Part shown: in pieces, positions 56,194 to 64,000 of the stretch
How the letters are laid out: each line of letters opens with the position of its first letter
Numbering within the stretch: position 1 is the first letter of the stretch
Source: Ovis canadensis
Lineage: Eukaryota; Chordata; Mammalia; Artiodactyla; Bovidae
Assembly (NCBI RefSeq): GCF_042477335.2
Contig: NC_091263.1
Location: 15,845,501-15,909,500 of the forward strand
Direction: 5' to 3'
Length of the DNA stretch: 64,000 bases
The notes under the pieces: model-generated
What the model saw: the letters and a program-made list of their open reading frames with translations, nothing else
Databases searched by the model: none
Told to the model about the DNA's origin: nothing
Position numbers and translations under genes: made by a program

Positions 56194-56461
56194 GGAGAAT
56201 GGCATTGAAACATGTATAATATCATATATGAAACGAATCACCAGTCCAGGTTCAATGCATGATACTGGATGGCTGGGGCTGGTGCGCTGAGACGACCCAG
56301 AGGGATGGTACGGGGAGGGCAGAGGGAGGGGGGTTCAGGTTGGGGAACACGTGTATACCTGTGGCGGATTCATGTTGATGTATGACAAAACCAACACAAT
56401 ATTGTAAAGCAATTCTCCTCCAATTAAAATAAATAAATCTGTATTTTAAAAAAAGAAGATG
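56184..56461 (+). mobile_element. L1-BT 3' UTR insertion with target duplications
   Basis: The insert 56194-56451 is an L1-BT 3' UTR plus tail. Direct repeats AAAGAAGATG of 10 bp lie at 56184-56193 and 56452-56461. The old L1 reads on as GATGTGGTACATATATA. Confidence 0.93.
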
Positions 56462-56522
56462 TGGTACATATATATGCATGTGTGTGTGTGGTGTCTATGT
56501 GTATATCTCTATGTGAAAAAAA
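56462..56522 (+). mobile_element. Old L1, short segment with TG/TA repeats (piece 6)
   Basis: TGGTACATATATATGCATG is L1 sequence preceding the ATGGAATATTAC-type motif; TG-rich expansion follows, then a Bov-tA insertion. Confidence 0.8.
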
Positions 56523-56728
56523 GTGAAGTCATTCAGTCATGTCTGACTCTTTGTGACCCCATGGACTGTAACCTACCAGGCTCCTCTGTCCATGGGATTT
56601 TCCAGGCAAGAGTACTGGAGTGGGTTGCCATTTCCTTCTCCAGGGAATCTTCCCAACCCACGGATTGAACTCATGTCCTCCAGCATTGTAGGCAGATGTT
56701 TTTACTGTCCGAGCCACCAGGGAAGTCA
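56523..56728 (-). mobile_element. Bov-tA SINE nested in the old L1
   Basis: The minus-strand Bov-A part (GTGAAGTCATTCAGTCATG at its end) and tRNA-like head ending GAGCCACCAGGGAAGTC at the right. It has entered a TA/TG-rich part of the old L1, and target duplications cannot be told from the simple repeat. Confidence 0.92.
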
Positions 56729-56735
56729 ATATATA

Positions 56736-56776
<41 letters not shown>
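56729..56776. repeat. (TA)n microsatellite
   Basis: A tract of AT units interrupted by GTAC, at the junction of the Bov-tA and the old L1. Confidence 0.93.
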
Positions 56777-56778
<2 letters not shown>

Positions 56779-56990
56779 CTATTAGCCATAGGAAAGAATG
56801 AAATCTTGCCCTTGTAACAATATGGATGAAACTAGAGGGTATTATGCTAAATGAAACGTCAGACAGAGAAACACAAATACATACAGTTGTATTTATATGT
56901 GGAATCTAAAAAACAAATAAACATAAAGCAGAAAGTCATCAATATGAGAGCAAACGTGGTTTCCAGAGGGAAAGAAAGTAACTAAGGGCA
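56777..56990 (+). mobile_element. Old L1, 3' end (piece 7)
   Basis: It resumes GACTATTAGCCATAGGAAAG, then ATGGATGAAACTAGAGGGTA and TTATATGTGGAATCTAAAAA, the end of L1 ORF2 and start of 3' UTR in old mammalian L1s. It fades out near 56990. Confidence 0.85.
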
Positions 56991-57199
56991 CAGCCTTTAT
57001 TGTAGGGCCTTTATTGTCTGATTCTAAAGAAAGTGTGAAAATCTGCACAGATGTAGATACACAAAGTAAGGAGACAGACATTTGAAAGTAACCATGCTTC
57101 TTGCTGTCAATTTCCTTAAAAAGGTAGGATGAAAAGTAACCTGCTAAGGTTGGTGAGGGGCGTTGAGGAGACTTAAGAGAATAAACACAAAGAAAAAGT

Positions 57200-58992
57200 T
57201 CCTGAAGGAAATTAAGTTCTACTTCAGTGAACAGGGGACTAATAAAATGAAACAACCTTAGGGCTGAAATGAAGAAAGTTTTAGTGGTCTGGATATAAGA
57301 AAAAACCTACTACAACATTCCCTTAATCAAAGCCTAATCCAGACCAAGGCCCCAATTCTCCCAAGTCTTTTTGCATCCATGAAGCCTAAGAGCAGTGAGG
57401 AAGCTGCAGAAGAGAAGTCTGAAGCTAACAGAGGTTGGTTTGTGAAGTTTAAGGAAAGAAGCCATCTCTATAACATAAAAGTGCAAGATGAAGCAGCAAG
57501 GGTTGATGTAGAAGTTGCCGCACATTGTCCAGATGATCTAGCTAAGAGAATTCGTGAGGATGGCTGCACTAAATGACAGATTTCCACTGTAGAAAAACTG
57601 CCTCATATTGGAAGAAGATGCCATCTAGGACTTTAGCTTGAGAGGAAAAGTCAATGCCTAGCTTCAAAGCTATAAAGGATGGGCCAATTGTCTTGTCAGG
57701 GCTTAATGTAGCTGGTGACTTTAAGTTGAAGTCAATGCTCTTTTACCATTCCTAAAATCCTACTACCCTTAAGAATTACATGCTCTGCCTGTGAGATATA
57801 AAAAGCCTGGATGGCATCACACTTGTTTACAACATGATTTACTGAGTATTTTAAGCTCAATGATGAGACCTACTGCTCAGAAAAAAAAAAGATTCCTTTC
57901 AAAATATTGCTGCACTGATAATGCACCTGGTCACCCAAGAGCTCTGATGGAGATGTATAATGAGATTAATTTTGTTTTCATGCTTGCTAACACATCATCC
58001 ATTCTGCAGCTTATGGATCAAGGATTAATTTAAAATTTCAGGTTTTATTACTTAAGAAATATATTTGTAAAACTGTAGCTGCCATGCACAGTGATTCCTC
58101 TGATGGATTTGGACAAAGTCAACTGGAAACCTCTGAAAAGGATTTATCATTAAGAACATTAAAAATTCATTAGAAGAGCTCATGACATCAACATTAACAG
58201 GAATTAGGAAGAAGCTAATTCCAACAAACATGGATGATTTTTGAGGGGCTTAAGACTTCTTTGGAGGAAAGAGTTGTAGATGTGGTGGTAATAGCAAGAG
58301 AACTAGAATTAGAAATGGGACCCTGAAGAAATGGTAGCTGAACTGCTTCAATCTTATGATAAAACATTAATGGATAAGGAGTTGCTTCTTATGCACAAAG
58401 AGAGTGGTTTCTTGAGATAGTATCTATTTCTGGTGAAACGCTTTGAAGATCATTGAAATGGCAACAAAGGATTTAGAATATTGCATGAACTTAGTTGATA
58501 AGTCAATGGTAGGATCTGAGAGGACTGACTCCAATTTTGAAAGAAGTACTACTGTCAATAAAGTGCTATCAAACAGCATTGCCTTCTCCAGAGAAATTAT
58601 TTGTGAAAGGAAGAGTCAATCAATGAAACAAATTTCAATGTTCTATTGAGATATGGTCACAGCTATATCTTTAGCAACCAGCCTTTAGCAACCACCACTC
58701 TAATCAGTCAGCAGCCATCAACACTGAGACAAGACCATCCACCAGTAAAAATATTATGACTTACTGAAGGCCCAGATGATAGTGAGCATTTTTAAAGCAT
58801 AGAATATTTTAATTTAAGTTATGTGCCTTGTTTTTTAGTGTAATGGTATCTCACACTTATCAGACTACAGTATAACATAAACATAACTTTTATATGCACT
58901 GGGAAACCAGAAAATTTGTGTGACTTGCCTTATTGCAATACTTTATTGCAGTGGTCTGGACCTGAAGCTGCAGTATCTACCGGGCATGTCTG
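57200..58992 (+). mobile_element. Tigger1-type (TcMar) DNA transposon remnant
   Basis: It carries transposase sequence followed by the 3' non-coding part and a decayed terminal inverted repeat ending GCATGTCTG at 58992, next to TA (58993-58994), the target dinucleotide of this superfamily. The 5' terminal repeat and the N-terminal DNA-binding part are missing or unrecognisable. The left boundary is approximate. It is an ancient eutherian element, immobile. Confidence 0.85.
57379..58649 (+). pseudogene. Tigger1 (pogo-like) transposase remnant
   Basis: Pieces in order: 57379-57576 ([20 protein letters not shown], then [18 protein letters not shown]), 57791-58033 ([18 protein letters not shown] then LQLMDQG), 58443-58649 (MATKDLEYCMNLVDKS to ERKSQSMKQISMFY). 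DNAPGHP holds the second catalytic aspartate of the pogo/Tigger DDD triad and MDQG lies in the third conserved block. The first aspartate block (VDE) is disrupted near 57583-57597. Frameshifts and stops separate all pieces. Confidence 0.85.
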
Positions 58993-58994
58993 TA

Positions 58995-59133
58995 CTCAGT
59001 CTCACAGATTGAGAACAAAGAAGAAGATTCTGGCATAGATATATGATTGAATTCTACCCATCACAAGCTGAGTGAAGACAAGAGTGGGAAACAAGAATAC
59101 TGTTGGGTATAATATGAATGAATGAGAGAACAG
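58995..59133. other. Short spacer, nothing recognised
   Basis: About 140 bases between the Tigger1 terminus and a BovB fragment. No feature seen. Confidence 0.6.
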
Positions 59134-59342
59134 GTCAGTTCAGTTCAGTTCAGTTCAGTCACTCAGTCGTGTCCGACTCTTTGTGACCCCATGAATCACA
59201 GCACGCCAGGCCTCCCTGTCCATCACCATCTCCCGGAGTTCACTCAGACTCATGTCCATCGAGTCTGTGATGCCATCCAGCCATCTCATTCTCAGTCCTC
59301 CCCTTCTCCTCCTGCCCCTAATCCCTCCCAGCATCAGAGTCT
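59134..59342 (-). mobile_element. BovB LINE 3' end, short young fragment
   Basis: Five CAGTT-type units at the tail (59136-59160), then the BovB 3' end up to CCCAGCATCAGAGTCT. Close to consensus, so recent; truncated to about 210 bases. Confidence 0.93.
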
Positions 59343-59678
59343 CAGGCCTACAAAATTAGAAAACAGAGATTTAAGGCACCAGGTCTCTAGGAAGCTGAAA
59401 CCCTGGAAACTGAAGGAATAAAGCCTAGTATTTCAGAGGTTTACTCATTTGCAATGATAAGTTACAGTATGTGGCCATGAAAGTAAAGAAGAGAGAAAAG
59501 AAGATAATGGCTACTGGGGTTGAGGACTATGCATGAAAAAATACTTCCATTCACACGAGAAGGGAGAGAACTCCTTAGCCTCCAGGCAGAGAGCAAGATT
59601 AGGATGAATATTTTGGTCCTTTGTTCCCTTTTCCTTACTCGCTGCTCTTTGAGAAGATGAGAGCCTTACGTGATCACT
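59343..59678. other. No gene recognised
   Basis: Apparently single-copy; only short open frames and no nameable repeat. Confidence 0.5.
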
Positions 59679-59828
59679 AGGCTCAGTGGAGAAGGAAATG
59701 GCAACCCACTCCAGTGTTCTTGCCTGGAGAATCCCAGGGACGGGGGAGCCTGGTGGTCTACTGTCTATGGGGTCGCACAGAGTTGGACACGACTGAAGTG
59801 ACTTAGCAGCAGTAGCAGGCTCAGTGGA
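59679..59828 (+). mobile_element. Bov-A SINE monomer with target duplications
   Basis: The body 59691-59816 begins GAAGGAAATGGCAACCCAC, carries CCAGTGTTCTTGCC and GAGTTGGACACGACTGAAG, and ends in AGCAGCAGTAGC. Direct repeats AGGCTCAGTGGA of 12 bp flank it at 59679-59690 and 59817-59828. Confidence 0.94.
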
Positions 59829-60261
59829 AGCTGTTTCCTGGTCTATATATGTCCAGGAGCAGCCTTGCTGTCCTGTGATGTGGGCAACACTGGCCATGTC
59901 TCTGGCTCATGCTTCCTCAGGCTATGTGACAATGCCTGTGCTCAGGCAGTTGCCAGAAGCCACAATTTAACCTGTTTAAAACTGCACTCTGCCCCACCAC
60001 CCAACTCCAGGCTTAGGAGTAATAGAACTAACATATCTTGGCAGGAAAAAAGACTTGGAGCCAGATACTAAATTTTCTCTAAATGCAGCAGAATTACTAG
60101 AAATTTGATAAATGGTAGAAATGAGATAAGGCAAGGTTGTTGGTTACGAGGGGCAAGACCCTCAAAGGAGCAAAAATGTCTATGAGAATAGGCAATAAAT
60201 GGCCTTAAGGTGACACTGTTGATACGAAGGACTTCACCTCACCATTTCACCTTGAGTATGG
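59829..60261. other. No gene recognised
   Basis: Apparently single-copy sequence without open frames of note. Confidence 0.5.
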
Positions 60262-61514
60262 GAGAATTTGTTCAGTCACCAAGTCCTGTCCAGCTCTGCG
60301 ACCCCATGGACTGCAGCACACCAGGCTTCCATGCCCTTCACCATCTCCTGGAGTTTGTCCAAATTCAATTCCATTGAATCGGTGATGCTATCCAACTATC
60401 TCATCCTCTGTCACCTCGTTCTCCTTCTGCCTTCAGTCTTTCTCAGCATCAGGGTCTTTTCCAATGAGTGGGCTGTTTGCATCAGGTGGCCAAAGTATTA
60501 GAGTTTCAGCATCAGGCCTTCCGATGAGTATTCAGGATTGATTTCCTTTAAGGATGACTGGTTTGATCTCCTTGCTGTCCAAGAGAGTCTGAAGAGTCTT
60601 TTCTAGCACCACAGTTTGAAAGCATTAATTCTTCAGTGCTCTGCCTTCTTTATGGTCCAGCTCTCACATCTGTGTATGACTACTGGAAAGACTATAACCT
60701 TGACTATATGGACCTTTGTCAGCAAAGTGATATATTTGATTTTTAATACACTGTCTAGGTTTGTCATAACTTTGCTTAGAAGACAGGAGTATCTGTCTTC
60801 TAATTTCATGGCTGCAGTCACCATTCACAGTGATTTTAGAACTCAAGAAGAGGAAATCTGTCACTGCTTCCACTCTTCCCCCTTCTATTTGCTATGAAGT
60901 GATGGGAGTAGATGTCATGATCTTAGTTTATATAATGTTGAGTTTTAAGCCAGTTTTTCATTCTTCTATTTCACCTTAATCAAGGTTCTTTAGTTCCTCT
61001 TTGCTTTCTTCCATTAAAGTAGTATCATCTGCATATGTGAAGTTGTTGATATTTCTCCTGGCAACCTTGATTCTAGCTTGTAATTAATCCACCCCAGCAT
61101 TCTACATGAATGCTCTGTGTTAAATAAACAAGGTGACAATAAACAGCCTTGTCATACCCCTTTCTCAATTTTGAATCAGTCAATTGTTCCATGTTCAGTT
61201 CTAACTGTTGCTTCTTGACCCACATACAGGTTTCTCAGGAGACAGGTAAGATGATCTGGTATTCCCATCTCAATTTTCCACGGTTTATTGTGATCCACGC
61301 AGTCAAAGGCTTTAACACAGTTAATGAAACAGAGGTAGATGTTTTACTGGAACCCCCTTGCTTTCTCTTTGATCCAGTGAATGTTTCTAATTTGATCTCT
61401 GGTTTGTCTACCTTTTCTAAACCCAGCTTGAACATTGGAAAGCTCTTGATTCATGTAATGCTAAAGCCTAACTTGGAGGATGTTGAGCATGACCTTACTA
61501 GTATGAGAGAAGAG
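60262..61514 (-). mobile_element. BovB (-), sense 3' part of a 5'-inverted insertion
   Basis: Minus-strand BovB from the 3' tail region (TTGTTCAGTCACCAAGTCC) through RT to the sequence for SKVMLNILQ, ending near CTTACTAGTATGAGAG. The YADD complement (GTATCATCTGCATA) is at about 61021-61034. Diverged, with no long frame. It joins plus-strand BovB at about 61510-61518. Confidence 0.9.
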
Positions 61515-62187
61515 TGCACGAAATGCAAGGAGGAAAATTGGTTGTCTGAGGAGGCTTTACAAACAGCCGAGGAAACAAGAGAAGCAAAAAGCAAGGGAGA
61601 AAAGGAAAGGTACACCCATCTAAATGCAGGGTTCCAGAGACAGCAAGAAGAGACAAGAAAGTCCTCTGAAATGAAAAATGCAAAGAAATAGAGGAAAACA
61701 ACAGAAAGGGAAAGACTACAGATCTTTTTAAGAAATTTGGAAATAACCAAGCAACATTTTATCCAAAGACAGGCACGATAAAGGACAGAAAGAGCAAAGA
61801 CCTAACAAAAGTAGAAGAGATCAAGAAGAGATGGAAAGAATACACAGAAAAAATGTACAAAAACAACAAAAAAAAGATCGTAATGACGCAGATAACCACA
61901 ATGGTGTGGTCACTCACCTGGAGCCAGATACTCTGGAGTGTGAAGTAAAGTGGGCCTTAGGAAGCACTGCTGCCAATAAAGCTAGTGAAGGTGATGGAAT
62001 TCCAGCAGAGTTATTTAAAATCCTAAAAGATGATGCTATTAAAGATTCTGCTGCACTCAATATGTCAGCAAACTTGGAAAAACCAGCATTGGCCACAGGA
62101 CTGGAAAAGGTCAATCTTCATCCCAATTCCCAGGAAGGGCAGTAATAAAGAAGGTTCAAACAACCAGACAATTGCACTCATCATCCA
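61515..62187 (+). mobile_element. BovB inverted 5' part of the same insertion
   Basis: Plus-strand BovB from the linker (KCKEENWLSEEALQTAEETREAKSKGEKERY) through fingers (61831-62145: VKWALGSTAANKASEGDGIP) to CAATTGCACTCATCATCC. It ends almost exactly where the minus-strand piece begins in element order (ALISH / ASKVM). Seen on the minus strand this is antisense 5' part followed by sense 3' part, the twin-priming layout. Confidence 0.88.
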
Positions 62188-62493
62188 TGGGAGGATATCA
62201 GCCTCTACTAGAGATGGTACTGGGGACTCATCTTCAAAAGAGTGGCAAGTTTCAGTAAAGGCCAGAGGGGGTCATTTCTGCTAAGAATTTAATGATGCAG
62301 AAGCTTTTTTTTTTTTTTACAACATTTGTGGTTCAAGAGGGGAGTAAAAATTCTAAATTATAAACTTTTCCCATCTTTATATTCTTGAGAGTAGAAGGTT
62401 GAATTTTATCATATTTGCACTGAGTAGAGTACCAGACAAAGTAGGCAGTAGTGAATGTCTCCAGGATGAATGAATGACTGAGGGAATCTAGGA
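62188..62493. other. Non-BovB spacer with T14 tract
   Basis: About 300 bases with no recognised repeat between two BovB pieces; T run at 62305-62318. Confidence 0.6.
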
Positions 62494-64000
62494 AAATAGA
62501 AGAACTATACAAAATAAGTCTTAATGACCTGGATAACCACAATGGTGTGGTCACTCACCTAGAGCCAGATGTCCTGGGGTATGAAGTCAAGTGGGCCTTG
62601 GAAAACATTACTACAAACAAAGCTAGTGGAGGTGATGAAATTCCACCTGAGCTATTTCAAATCCTTGAAAATGATGCCATGAAAGTGCTGTAACCAATAT
62701 GCCAGTAAAATTAGAAAATTCAGCGATGGCCACACGACTGGAAAAGGTCAGTTTTCATTGCAATCCAAAGAAAGGCAATGGCACAACAATGTTCACATTA
62801 CTGCACAAATGTACTAATTTCACATATTAGCAAGATGATGCTCAAAATCCTTAAAGCTAGGTTTCAATAGTACATGAACTGAGAACTTCCTGATGTACAA
62901 GCTGGGTTTAGAAAAGGCAGAGGAACCAAAGATCAAATTGCCAACATCTGTTGAATCATACAAAAAAAAAAAAAAAAAGAGAATTCCTGAAAAATATCTA
63001 CTTCTGTTTCACTGACCATTGCTAAGGTCTTTGACTGTGTGGATCATCACAAATTGGAAACTTTTTAAAGAAATGGGAATACTGGACCACCTTACCTGCC
63101 TCCTGAGAAATCTATATGCAGGTCAAAAAACAATAGTTAAAATGACATGGAACAACTAACTAGCTCAAAATTGGAAAAGAAGTATGTCAAGGCTGTATAT
63201 TGTCACCCTGCTTATTTATCTTATATGCAGAGTACATAATGGGAAATGCTGGACTGGAGGAATCCCAAGCTGGAATCAAGATTGCTGGGAGAAATATCAG
63301 ATATTTCTCAAATAACCTCAGATATACAGATGATACAACTTTAACAGCAGAAAGTGAAGGGGAACTGAAGAGCTTCTTGATGAAGATGAAAGAGGAGAGT
63401 GAAAAATCTGGCTTAAAACTCAACATTAAAAAATCTAAGATCATGGCATCCTGTCCCATCATTTCATGGCAAATAGAGAAGGAAAAAGTGGAAACAATAA
63501 CATACTTATTTTCTTTGGCTCCAAAATCACTGCAGATGGTGACGGCAGCCACAACATTAAAATCACTTGCTTCTCTGAAGAAAAGCTATGAGAAACCTAG
63601 ACAACATATGAAAAAGCAGAGACATTACCTTGCCAACAAAGGTCCATCTGGTCAAAGCTATGGTTTGTCCAGTAGTCATGTACAGATGTGAGAGTTAGAC
63701 CATAAAGAAGCTGAGTCCTGAAGAAGTAATGCTTTCAAATTGTGGTGCTGGAAAATACTCTTTAGAGTCCCTTGGACAGCAAGGAGATCAAATCTGTTAA
63801 TCCTAAAGGAAATCAACCCTGAATACACTTTGGAAGGACTGATGCTGAAGCTGAAGCTCCAATACTTTTTTTTTTTTTAATCTACAATACTTTGGCCACC
63901 TGATGCAAAGAGCTGACACACTGGAAAAGAACCCAATGCTGGGAAAGATTGAGAGCAGAAGGAGAAGGAGGTGACAGAGGATGAAATGACTGGATGGCAT
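62494..64000 (+). mobile_element. BovB LINE, runs off the right edge
   Basis: It starts ATAGAAGAACTATACAAAA (EELYKISLNDLDNHNGVVTHLEP) and continues through RT to the edge, where the MRW/DGI region is reached. The catalytic box reads YTDD (TATACAGATGAT at about 63330-63341). A 15-base insertion near 63300 creates GAAATATCAGATATTTC. A17 at 62962-62978 and a T run with a short local duplication near 63869-63895 further disrupt it. The longest frame, 63200-63691, spans LYAEYIMGNAGLEESQAGIK to the C-terminal region. Confidence 0.93.

Noticed and set aside
59136..59160. Tandem CAGTT units as a satellite or regulatory array
   Set aside because: They are the short tandem tail at the BovB 3' end, seen at many copies in this window.
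61149..61691. 180-codon frame spanning two BovB orientations
   Set aside because: Composed of antisense RT followed by sense linker across an inversion joint; a chance fusion in a decayed element.
1..64000. CRISPR array, operon, phage or defence system
   Set aside because: All repeats are eukaryotic interspersed elements. There are no regularly spaced repeats with spacers, no ribosome binding sites and no co-directional gene clusters.

Overview
The window is a stretch of ruminant (most likely bovid) nuclear genome. The evidence is the repeat content: many BovB (RTE-type) LINEs, young bovine-type L1 copies (L1-BT), Bov-A/Bov-A2 and Bov-tA SINEs, CHR-type tRNA-Glu SINEs, and older mammalian repeats (MIR, L2, MER5A, a Tigger1 DNA transposon, L1M). 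I found no host protein-coding gene, no rRNA or functional tRNA gene, no CRISPR array and no prokaryotic or viral gene cluster. Nearly all long open frames are broken retrotransposon ORF2 segments or their antisense shadows.

Layout. 1-2516 is an L1 ORF2/3' end (+) abutted by BovB (+, to 4119). 4120-8299 is mostly single-copy sequence. 8300-12176 is an unusual BovB array in sense, antisense, sense order. 13395-14338 is L1 (-). 14880-17990 is a long BovB (-) with a short L1 inserted at 16666-16917. 19018-25255 is a CHR SINE followed by a nest in which an old BovB (-) is split by a young BovB and by an L1, and that L1 is itself split by a near-intact BovB (+). 25256-33179 is mostly single-copy with MIR, L2, old L1 and a Bov-A2. 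33180-34797 is a young BovB (+). 34798-43804 is SINE-dotted single-copy sequence. 43805-47031 is BovB (+), a CHR SINE, and an L1-BT with a 5' inversion and 16-bp target duplications. 47048-49221 is mostly single-copy. 49444-56990 is one old L1 (+) carrying six younger insertions. About 57200-58992 is a Tigger1 fossil. 59134-64000 holds further BovB pieces, one with a 5' inversion.

By my hand-drawn boundaries BovB makes up about 21 kb, roughly a third of the window, in 14 copies. L1 of all ages adds about 15 kb. Nothing here works as a pathway: the content records repeated target-primed reverse transcription, including twin priming, target-site deletion and nested insertion. The best leads are two BovB copies that share both a 5' truncation point and a frame-breaking deletion, the three-level nest at 19-25 kb, and the BovB chimera at 8-12 kb. 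I saw no evidence for an undescribed enzymatic or defence system.
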